From a bacterium (GTDB lineage Bacteria; UBA9089; CG2-30-40-21), in the NCBI GenBank assembly GCA_030018795.1, contig JASEHA010000160.1, positions 1 through 5,903 of the forward strand: a stretch of DNA of 5,903 bases. The letters are read 5' to 3'. Below are positions 1-5,759 of the stretch, one piece after another. The position numbers were made by a program, and so were the translations under genes. The notes beneath the pieces were generated by a model that searched no databases, had not been told where the DNA came from, and saw nothing but the letters and a program-made list of their open reading frames with translations. How positions within the stretch are numbered: position 1 is the stretch's first letter; every line of letters begins with the position of its first letter.

Positions 1-141
1 CCTGCGGCTACCCTGAGATGATTTGTATGTATATTGTTGAAACCCTATACTAGTGTACTGGTGCTCTGGTGTTCTGTGATTACTTCAGGTGGCAAGCTCG
101 ATAGATTTTAGTATCTTCCTTAAATCTCCGATAATATCCTT

Positions 142-149
142 AGGGGTGA
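142..149 (+). promoter_or_regulatory. Ribosome binding site that fixes the TTG start of xerC
   Basis: The sequence AGGGGTGA contains GGTGA of the consensus AGGAGGTGA and ends 7 nt before the TTG at 157. An in-frame TAA lies at 121-123, and no in-frame ATG or GTG occurs between it and 157. The first in-frame ATG is codon 22, which would remove the first helix of the recombinase. The TTG is therefore the best supported start. Confidence 0.7.
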
Positions 150-156
150 TTGCCGT

Positions 157-1068
157 TTGAAGTACTTAGCAGAATTCTTATCCTATCTTGAAATAGAAAA
201 GAATTATTCCTCTCATACCATGTCTGGCTATAAGAATGACCTTTTAATGTGTGATGATTTTCTAAAACAAATAAGTAATGGCAATATAGAGCTTGGCAGG
301 GGTGAGTTGGAGCATTCATCCTTAAGACGCTACCTTGGTGAACTCCAGAAAAAGCAGTATTCAAGAACAACCATTGCCCGTAAATTAGCTGCCTTAAGAA
401 GCTATTTCAGGTTTCTGTGCAGGGAAAAATATTGTCAGGTAAACCCGGCAAAGATCATTCATACCCCAAAGTTAGAGATGCGGCTTCCCAAGTTCCTGTA
501 TCCTGAAGAGGTAACAGCCTTAATCGATACCCCGGTAACAGACAATAATGTCATAGAGCTAAGGGATAGGGCTATACTTGAGGCACTTTATTCGAGCGGG
601 ATGCGGGTTGGTGAGCTTGTTTCCTTAAATATCATGGATATGGAATTGGAACGAGGCATGGCAAGGGTTATGGGTAAAGGACGGAAGGAAAGGCTGGTTG
701 CCTTGGGTTCCTATGCTGTAGCAGCTATTCAGGCATATCTGAATACTCGTGGTAAACTCTTGGACAAAAAAGACGAAAAACAAGAGAAACAGGAAACAGC
801 TGTATTCCTGAATCATCGCGGTAAACGAATTACTGATAGAGGGGTACGGCTGATAATTCATAAGATAACCCAATTACAAGGGGTAAAACATGTCAGTCCG
901 CATATGATGAGACATACCTTTGCTACCCATATGTTAAACAGTGGTGCAGATTTAAGGATTGTTCAGGAATTACTTGGTCATGCAAGCCTTTCCACAACCC
1001 AAATCTATACCCATGTAACCAAGCAAAGGCTAAAAACCGTTTACAATAAGGCTCACCCAAGGGCATAA
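157..1068 (+). CDS. xerC: Tyrosine recombinase XerC
   Basis: Site-specific tyrosine recombinase. With XerD it resolves chromosome dimers at dif near division, by cutting DNA through a covalent 3'-phosphotyrosine. The protein has 303 residues, normal for XerC/XerD. Residues 1-100 are the helical SAM-like core-binding domain and about 110-295 the catalytic domain. The whole catalytic set is visible: Arg150 (SGMRVGEL), Lys174 (GKGRKER), His249 and Arg252 (PHMMRH), His275 (LLGH) and the nucleophile Tyr284 (QIYTHV). The C-terminus KAHPRA is typical of XerC rather than XerD. A lysine/glutamate-rich stretch at 204-213 (KKDEKQEKQE) looks like a short insertion before the FLNHRG strand. The start is TTG. 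The gene converges with the dsr operon and is probably unrelated to it in function. A phage or integron integrase is less likely given length and motifs; the choice of XerC over XerD rests mainly on the C-terminus. Confidence 0.92.
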   Translation: MKYLAEFLSYLEIEKNYSSHTMSGYKNDLLMCDDFLKQISNGNIELGRGELEHSSLRRYLGELQKKQYSRTTIARKLAALRSYFRFLCREKYCQVNPAKIIHTPKLEMRLPKFLYPEEVTALIDTPVTDNNVIELRDRAILEALYSSGMRVGELVSLNIMDMELERGMARVMGKGRKERLVALGSYAVAAIQAYLNTRGKLLDKKDEKQEKQETAVFLNHRGKRITDRGVRLIIHKITQLQGVKHVSPHMMRHTFATHMLNSGADLRIVQELLGHASLSTTQIYTHVTKQRLKTVYNKAHPRA

Positions 1069-1075
1069 AGCACAA

Positions 1076-1102
1076 TAGGGACAGGCATAAAGCCTGTCCC
1101 TA
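1076..1102. repeat. Perfect palindrome between xerC and dsrL; shares its core with the repeat after dsrA
   Basis: TAGGGACAGGC (1076-1086) and GCCTGTCCCTA (1092-1102) form a perfect 11-bp stem with an ATAAA loop. It sits in the convergent gap, 7 nt after the xerC stop and 39 nt beyond the dsrL stop. No U-tract follows on either strand, so a classic intrinsic terminator is not shown, although a stem this strong could end or stabilise both convergent transcripts. The core TAGGGACA...TGTCCCT recurs at 4282-4303, which suggests a dispersed repeat rather than a terminator evolved in place. Confidence 0.75.
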
Positions 1103-1141
1103 CCATATATTCACCATATTCAGCCTTTCTCATATTCTTCC

Positions 1142-2821
1142 CTAAACCATATCAATATACCCGCAAGGACACTCCTCAGCACACTTCTTGCAGCCCTGGC
1201 AGGTTTCCAGATGAAATTCGTAATGCTGCCCCTTGGGTAGTTTTTTAACCGCATTATCCGAACAATAGCTGTAGCAGTTATCACAGTCAAAGCATTGTCC
1301 GCAGCTCATACATCTTTTTGTTTCCTCAATAACCTGCTCCTGGCTTATGGTCAGGGCTACTTCATTAAAATTATTTACCCGTTCCTCAACCGTCAATCCT
1401 TGTCCATCAACCCGTGTCAGGGAAGCATAGTAATTAAGGTTCATGCGTTCATGCTTGATTACTGATATTGGTTGAGACTTTTCTGCTTCACGTGGTTTAA
1501 GGGAAGCACCAATTGCCTCAGCTGCTTTGCGGCCAAGCCCAATAGCCTCGGTTACTAATCCAAGCTGATTGGTAACATCACCACCAGCAAAAACACCGGC
1601 AGATGCGGTCTGGCATTTATCATCTACAGTAATCCATCCTTTTTCATTTTTTAATTCTTCAAGCCCGGCAAATACAGGTGATTGGCTGATGGATGGGATA
1701 ATCATACTGGCATTGATAACAAACTCAGAACCTGGAACTGGCACTGGCGACTGCCTACCGCTTGCATCTGGTGCCCCAAGCTCCATATGAATACACTTGA
1801 TACCAGTTGCCAAGTTATTGCCATCCTTAATAATCTCTACTGGTGCAGACAGGAATTCAAACTTGATTCCTTCCTCTTCAGCAGATGCAATCTCATGCTC
1901 AATGGCCGGCATCTCTTTTCTCGTTCTGCGGTAGAGGATGGTTGTATCTGCCCCCAATCTCTTAGATACCCTGGCAGCATCTATAGCACTATTGCCGCCG
2001 CCAATAACAACAACCTTGTTTCCAATATCAACCTTTTCTCCATTATTTACCTTATGGAGATATTCTGCACCAGTCAATACATTAACCGCATCCTCACCCG
2101 GCACATTAAGGCTCAGTCCATTATGTGCCCCAATAGCAACGTATACGGCACTATACCACTTCTTCATATCATCAAGCAATATATCCTTACCAACACGGGT
2201 GTTACACTTAATCTCAACCCCAAGAGAGCAGATAGCATCAATCTCTGCATCCAGGACATCATCTGGAAGGCGATAGGAAGGGATACCGTATCTGAGCATA
2301 CCGCCCGGCTTCTCAAATGCCTCAAATATCACCACACCATATCCTCGTCTTGCCAGTTGATAGGCACAAGAAAGCCCGGATGGTCCAGAGCCAATTACAG
2401 CTATCTTTTCTGGATATGCTGACTCATTTATCCTCTTCAGAGGCAACTTATTCTTTATCCCATAATCGCCGATAAACCTTTCTACGCTATTAATAGCCAC
2501 AGGATTATCCTTTGCTTTACGATTACACTCCTTTTCGCATGGATGAGGACAAATCCTACCGCAAACCGCTGGCAATGGGTTTTTATCTGTCAGAACATAC
2601 CATGCCTGTTGCAACGACTCTTCAGGAGAGCGTTTATAATCTTTGGACTGGCTGATATATGTCAAATATCCCCTTATATCCGTTCCAGCCGGACAAGTAA
2701 AGGTACAGGGTGGTGTCTTGGGTGCATACCTTGGTCTTGATAAAGAAGCATCTCTTGTTCCACGACCACGCCCCATACGAATACCTAATTTTCTTTTTCT
2801 TTTCTTAATTACTATTGCCAT
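1142..2821 (-). CDS. dsrL: DsrL-type NAD(P)H:acceptor oxidoreductase (iron-sulfur flavoprotein)
   Basis: Cytoplasmic flavin/iron-sulfur oxidoreductase related to the glutamate synthase small subunit. In the DsrL family it passes electrons between NAD(P)H and DsrAB. In the 559 residues: an N-terminal cluster domain with C39, C43, C87, C91, C95 and C99; an FAD Rossmann motif at 144-149 (GSGPSG); an NAD(P) motif at 274-281 (GGGNSAID) followed by YRRTRKEMP (297-305), whose arginines favour NADPH by analogy with GltD; a second FAD motif at 411-415 (FAGGD); and a C-terminal two-cluster ferredoxin (C504 to C520, then C541xxCxxCxxxCP). The chosen ATG follows AAGGAG by 6 nt; Met16 has a much weaker site. 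Residues 6-20 are strikingly basic. It follows dsrD after 14 nt and is last in the operon. It is shorter than Allochromatium DsrL (about 650 residues, from memory), which fits the shorter reductive-type forms. A generic GltD-like reductase is the alternative; the operon favours DsrL. Confidence 0.85.
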   Translation of the reverse strand: MAIVIKKRKRKLGIRMGRGRGTRDASLSRPRYAPKTPPCTFTCPAGTDIRGYLTYISQSKDYKRSPEESLQQAWYVLTDKNPLPAVCGRICPHPCEKECNRKAKDNPVAINSVERFIGDYGIKNKLPLKRINESAYPEKIAVIGSGPSGLSCAYQLARRGYGVVIFEAFEKPGGMLRYGIPSYRLPDDVLDAEIDAICSLGVEIKCNTRVGKDILLDDMKKWYSAVYVAIGAHNGLSLNVPGEDAVNVLTGAEYLHKVNNGEKVDIGNKVVVIGGGNSAIDAARVSKRLGADTTILYRRTRKEMPAIEHEIASAEEEGIKFEFLSAPVEIIKDGNNLATGIKCIHMELGAPDASGRQSPVPVPGSEFVINASMIIPSISQSPVFAGLEELKNEKGWITVDDKCQTASAGVFAGGDVTNQLGLVTEAIGLGRKAAEAIGASLKPREAEKSQPISVIKHERMNLNYYASLTRVDGQGLTVEERVNNFNEVALTISQEQVIEETKRCMSCGQCFDCDNCYSYCSDNAVKKLPKGQHYEFHLETCQGCKKCAEECPCGYIDMV

Positions 2822-2827
2822 AGTTTA

Positions 2828-2833
2828 CTCCTT
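2828..2833 (-). promoter_or_regulatory. Ribosome binding site of dsrL
   Basis: On the minus strand AAGGAG lies 6 nt before the ATG at 2821 and begins 2 nt after the dsrD stop codon. This decides in favour of the longer dsrL start, including the basic N-terminus, over Met16 (ATG at 2776). The closeness to the dsrD stop suggests translational coupling. Confidence 0.75.
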
Positions 2834-2835
2834 TA

Positions 2836-3081
2836 TCACTCAGGGGCTGCACCCTCTTTATGTGGCAGTTCAATATATGTACCACCAAAGTAGGTATAAA
2901 CACACCTTTCAGAATCCATTAAGGCTCTTATTGCCTCTTTACCCATGTCCTTATCTACCTCATCACCATACTTAGTAATCATCTCTTTAACTATATCACT
3001 GGCTTTAAGCTTTTTTTTGCCAGCATATTCTGCCACTAAGGCATACATTGCATCTGCCAATTCTTCAACCGACACTGCCAT
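2836..3081 (-). CDS. dsrD: DsrD, small winged-helix activator of sulfite reductase
   Basis: DsrD is a small cytoplasmic protein with a winged-helix fold. In sulfate reducers it stimulates DsrAB activity, and it is used as a marker for the reductive pathway. The 81 residues match the family size (about 78 in Desulfovibrio). The visible pattern is helices at about 5-20, 26-38 and 46-56, then a wing-like strand pair around CVYTYFGGTYIEL (60-72) and a glycine/acidic tail. This resembles the Desulfovibrio protein near its LEYWSSGSTTMYGL segment. The position directly after dsrB is the classical one. The start is preceded by a G-rich site (GGGGGT) 5 nt from the ATG, weaker than those of dsrA and dsrB, which may lower its yield. 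Codons 22-24 form a run of eight A residues (3011-3018) where transcriptional slippage could occur. Sequence conservation in this family is low, so the name leans partly on synteny. Confidence 0.8.
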   Translation of the reverse strand: MAVSVEELADAMYALVAEYAGKKKLKASDIVKEMITKYGDEVDKDMGKEAIRALMDSERCVYTYFGGTYIELPHKEGAAPE

Positions 3082-3098
3082 TTTTTACCCCCTTAAAA

Positions 3099-3151
3099 TA
3101 GGTGTTTTGGCTATAGGCTGCTAGGTATGACCTAACAGCCTATTTCACCTA
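3099..3151 (-). repeat. Intercistronic hairpin between dsrB and dsrD
   Basis: Arms 3113-3126 (ATAGGCTGCTAGGT) and 3130-3143 (ACCTAACAGCCTAT) pair at 13 of 14 positions around a 3-nt ATG loop. An outer pairing, TAGGTG (3099-3104) with CACCTA (3146-3151), extends the structure across an internal loop. It starts 4 nt after the dsrB stop and ends a few nt before the dsrD ribosome binding site. No U-tract follows, so a processing, stability or partial attenuation role is more likely than full termination. It shows no clear similarity to the two TAGGGACA palindromes. Confidence 0.7.
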
Positions 3152-3155
3152 ATTC

Positions 3156-4232
3156 TTAAAACTTCATCTGTGTTGTTCTTCGATATGTTAAACCTGCATA
3201 TTTGAAGTCATCAATATGCTCCTTAGTAAATTCAAATCCGGTAAACTCAAAGAACCTTGCCCAGCCTATTCGTTCAATCCATTCGCCAACACGTTCGTAC
3301 TTTTCCGCATCCTGAGCATAAATCGTAACAATCTTCTTTATTGCATCAGTCACCTCTGTCCATCTTGGTGGATTATTGGGAAGATACGGAATAGCCAATT
3401 TGGTAAATGTTGGCTGTGTTCTGGCATTAGAGACCTTACCGCCAACCCAGATAGATACCCCATCGTTTAATGGGTCAGCAATAGGCATTGCCGGACAGAC
3501 TGAAAAACAATTACCACAGAACATACACCTGTCCTCATCAATCTGAACAGATGGTTTTCCATCAACATAAGTTGGCCTGATAGCCGCTGTTGGACATGAT
3601 GCCACTGTTGATGGAATCTCGCACATATTTTTAAGATTAGCATGGTCTATCTTTGGCGGACGTCTATGCACACCCAGGATAGCAATATCTGAGCAATGAA
3701 CCGCACCACACATATTCAAACAACAGGCAACAGCAATCTTTACCTTATGCGGCAGTGTCATTTCCTCAAAATATTCAAACAGGTCATCCATAACCACCTT
3801 TACCAACCCGGATGCATCCGTAGCTGCTGAATGGCAGTGAACCCACCCTTGAGTATGGACAATATTAGAGATAGTATTCTTTGTCCCTCCAACTGGCAGG
3901 TTGTTTTGCTTTAGCTCATTGATTAATGGATCAATATTTGCCTCATTATCAAGCATAAACTCAATATTGTTTCGGCTGGTAAATCTCAAGTATCCGTTGC
4001 TATACTTATCAGCCAGATCGCAAACCAGCAAGATTGTAGTACTGCTCAATAATCTTGGAGATGCTGCCCGAACAGTAAATATCTTTGCCCCTGTCTCTGC
4101 AACATGCACAAGGACACCTGATTTTAATACCTCATGATACTTCCATTTTCCATAATTTTCTTTTATAACCGGATGCAAAAACTTTTCATAATGTGGTGGT
4201 CCAATATCTGTTTTTCTGGCTGGTGCTGCCAT
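3156..4232 (-). CDS. dsrB: Dissimilatory sulfite reductase subunit beta (DsrB)
   Basis: Beta subunit of the cytoplasmic alpha2beta2 sulfite reductase, which carries out the six-electron reduction of sulfite on siroheme coupled to a [4Fe-4S] cluster, with sulfur handed to DsrC. The 358 residues are of normal length. The siroheme/cluster cysteines are present: C133 in HTQGWVHCH and C170, C171 and C175 in ACCLNMCGAVHC. The inserted ferredoxin domain shows C213 (ASCPTAAIRP) and the C236xxCxxCxxxCP motif. The C-terminus (FEFTGFEF at 328-335, then TTQMKF) follows the bacterial DsrB pattern. The start is set by AAGGAGGT, 6 nt from the ATG, the strongest ribosome binding site in the operon. It is separated from dsrA by 71 nt that hold a palindromic repeat and from dsrD by 74 nt that hold a hairpin. 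The sequence resembles reductive bacterial DsrB; an oxidative-type enzyme is unlikely but needs a tree to exclude. Confidence 0.97.
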   Translation of the reverse strand: MAAPARKTDIGPPHYEKFLHPVIKENYGKWKYHEVLKSGVLVHVAETGAKIFTVRAASPRLLSSTTILLVCDLADKYSNGYLRFTSRNNIEFMLDNEANIDPLINELKQNNLPVGGTKNTISNIVHTQGWVHCHSAATDASGLVKVVMDDLFEYFEEMTLPHKVKIAVACCLNMCGAVHCSDIAILGVHRRPPKIDHANLKNMCEIPSTVASCPTAAIRPTYVDGKPSVQIDEDRCMFCGNCFSVCPAMPIADPLNDGVSIWVGGKVSNARTQPTFTKLAIPYLPNNPPRWTEVTDAIKKIVTIYAQDAEKYERVGEWIERIGWARFFEFTGFEFTKEHIDDFKYAGLTYRRTTQMKF

Positions 4233-4281
4233 ATGATTACCTCCTTAAGATAATTTTGTAATATTCACTTAACTATACGGA

Positions 4282-4303
4282 CAGGGACAAGCCCTTGTCC
4301 CTA
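4282..4303. repeat. Palindromic repeat directly after the dsrA stop codon
   Basis: AGGGACAAG (4283-4291) and CTTGTCCCT (4294-4302) form a perfect 9-bp stem with a 2-nt spacer. Read along the dsr transcript, the repeat TAGGGACAAG begins at the very next base after the dsrA stop codon TAG. It shares TAGGGACA/TGTCCCT with the palindrome at 1076-1102. No U-tract follows on the transcript, so it is not a typical terminator. It may shape mRNA stability between dsrA and dsrB. Confidence 0.7.
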
Positions 4304-5488
4304 CTATTCTTCCTCAAGATATTCCTCATAGAAGATATATGGATTATCTCTTGGCTGTAAGACCATCTGCGGTATTGGCTTAAGCCCTATCTGCTCAACA
4401 AAGTTTCCAAGCCCAACCCGCTGAATACATTCACCAATCCTCTCTCTTGCTACCCCATTCTCATCCCAGAACTCCCATATCGCAGCAATCAGGTCCTTAA
4501 GCTCTTGATATGGCGGTTTCATCTCCATGAATGGAACGATTACTGAGGCAAGCTGTGCACCCTCAACAATCGGTGCTTTGGCACCAATGAGAATGGCTGC
4601 ACCTTTTTCCTTGCCTGGTCTGAGTGCCTTAGGCATAGTATTGATACAATGCATACACCGAACACAATTTTTGTTATCAATCTCTAACTTCTCTCCATCC
4701 CAGGACATGCACTTAGACGGGCATTTATTAACCACATATTTCTGGATATTAAAGTTTGCATCTGCTGCATATTCCTTAACTGCTTCTGTATCCATCTGGA
4801 TAGAATCCTTCCATGTACCGATAACAGAAAAATCAGATCTGGCAATGGAAGCAACACAATCATTTGGGCAGCCAGCCATCTTAAACTTCCATTTATAAGG
4901 GAAGAATGGTCTGTGCAATTCATCCTGATAGGACATGGTCAGGTCATAAGTAAGTCCCAGTGTATCATAGCAGGCAAACTCACATCTTGCCGGACCAACG
5001 CAGCAGCTTGGCGTGCGGACATCAGAACCTGAACCGCCCAGATCCCAGCCTTTTTCTGACAGCTCGGTGAATATGCCTTCTAATTCAGGTGTCTTTGTCC
5101 CAAGAAAGACTGTATCTCCAGTAGAGCCGTGAAAATTGGTCAGGCATGATCCATGCCTTTCCCAAATAGCCATCAACTCCCTCAAGGCATCAGAGGTGTA
5201 AAACCAGCCTGATGGCTGATTGACACGAACCGTATGGAAATGAGCCACATCCGGGAATTTATCTCCAGAATCAGAATAACGGCCGATAATTCCACCGCCA
5301 TATCCTTTTACTCCAACAATTCCTCCGTGCTTCCAATGGGTTTTCTTTTCCTTATAGGAAAGTTCCAATTGCTCCAACAGCCCTTGTGCCATTGGACTTT
5401 TTTCAGCCGCTTTTTTTATCTCTGTGACAAAACTCGGCCATGGACCCTTCTCTAACTCATCCAAAAGAGGGCTTTTTGAATCAGACAT
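4304..5488 (-). CDS. dsrA: Dissimilatory sulfite reductase subunit alpha (DsrA)
   Basis: Alpha subunit of dissimilatory sulfite reductase; pairs with DsrB in the cytoplasm. The motif for siroheme-coupled [4Fe-4S] is intact: C163-x5-C169 (CVGPARC) and C207-x3-C211 (CPNDC). The anion-binding lysines of KWKFK (199-203) are present. The ferredoxin domain shows CPSKC (256-260) and CVRCMHC (275-281), then the typical INTMPKAL. The N-terminus carries GPWPSF and THWKHGGIVGV, both typical of DsrA. The ATG is preceded by AAAGGAG with 7 nt spacing. At 394 residues the protein is shorter than the roughly 415-437 usual for DsrA. The gap lies in a shorter N-terminal linker, a shortened loop near residues 240-252, and a C-terminus that stops at EEYLEEE without the basic tail seen in Desulfovibrio. 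The stop codon abuts a palindromic repeat. All cofactor motifs are intact, so the enzyme is probably functional. Confidence 0.97.
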   Translation of the reverse strand: MSDSKSPLLDELEKGPWPSFVTEIKKAAEKSPMAQGLLEQLELSYKEKKTHWKHGGIVGVKGYGGGIIGRYSDSGDKFPDVAHFHTVRVNQPSGWFYTSDALRELMAIWERHGSCLTNFHGSTGDTVFLGTKTPELEGIFTELSEKGWDLGGSGSDVRTPSCCVGPARCEFACYDTLGLTYDLTMSYQDELHRPFFPYKWKFKMAGCPNDCVASIARSDFSVIGTWKDSIQMDTEAVKEYAADANFNIQKYVVNKCPSKCMSWDGEKLEIDNKNCVRCMHCINTMPKALRPGKEKGAAILIGAKAPIVEGAQLASVIVPFMEMKPPYQELKDLIAAIWEFWDENGVARERIGECIQRVGLGNFVEQIGLKPIPQMVLQPRDNPYIFYEEYLEEE

Positions 5489-5587
5489 AATATCTCTCCT
5501 TTCTTTTAATATTGATTAGCCATGAAATTCTCACAGCTGATAATCACCCTATTGTTGTGAACTGACAGATGCATAGGTTGGCACCAC

Positions 5588-5601
5588 GCACCTGAAGGTG
5601 C
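5588..5601. repeat. Short GC-rich hairpin upstream of dsrA
   Basis: GCACCT (5588-5593) and AGGTGC (5596-5601) pair as a 6-bp stem with a 2-nt spacer, or 5 bp with a 4-nt loop. A second GCACC at 5581-5585 offers an alternative partner for the same GGTGC. The hairpin lies about 100 nt before dsrA, between it and the inverted-repeat element. If the promoter lies further upstream, it would be in the dsr leader RNA. Confidence 0.45.
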
Positions 5602-5618
5602 TTACTACTTTGTGCAGC

Positions 5619-5759
5619 TATACTCAATAGCGTTATAATTTGTGATTTTCAATTCTGGCCATTTCAGGCATAGTCGTTTCGACTCCACTAAAGCGATCGT
5701 ATTCCCAATGCTATCTGCAAATCCAAGGAAAATCACAATTTGTGACGGTGATGAGTATA
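5619..5759. mobile_element. MITE-like element with 32-nt terminal inverted repeats
   Basis: The arms 5619-5650 and 5728-5759 are inverted repeats of 32 nt matching at 26 positions, with perfect blocks at both ends: TATACTCA/TGAGTATA outside and TTGTGATTTTC/GAAAATCACAA inside. They enclose 77 nt that include a small nested hairpin, AGTCG-TTT-CGACT (5672-5684). The outermost bases are TA on each side, which would fit a TA target duplication of the kind made by IS630/Tc1-mariner-type elements, but TA may equally be part of the repeats. There is no transposase. A structured dsr leader RNA is the alternative. Confidence 0.5.

Noticed and set aside
1..53. Possible C-terminal end of an upstream plus-strand gene
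   Set aside because: Frames ending at 19-21 or 51-53 give 6 or 16 residues with no recognisable sequence; nothing can be named.
58..81. Short tandem repeat of CTGGTGCT-like units
   Set aside because: Only about two and a half imperfect 8-nt copies; too little to distinguish from chance.
84..156. Minus-strand frame reading about ITPKDIIGDLRKILKSIELAT before xerC
   Set aside because: It looks protein-like, but a stop codon lies a few codons upstream and there is no start codon, so it cannot be a gene as it stands.
140..370. Minus-strand open frame overlapping the start of xerC
   Set aside because: Covers conserved recombinase coding sequence on the other strand; no supporting motif or ribosome binding site.
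1682..2422. Long plus-strand open frame (246 codons) inside dsrL
   Set aside because: It lies antisense to a gene with clear cofactor motifs, has no ribosome binding site that stands out, and its translation shows no recognisable domain. It is a shadow of dsrL.
4527..4898. Plus-strand open frame of 123 codons inside dsrA
   Set aside because: Antisense to the ferredoxin and siroheme motifs of DsrA; no known family pattern and no upstream signals.
5634..5639. Perfect TATAAT on the plus strand, with another at 5756-5761
   Set aside because: Neither has a good -35 box at 16-18 nt, and no plus-strand gene follows in the window. Both fall in or at the edge of AT-rich inverted-repeat arms.
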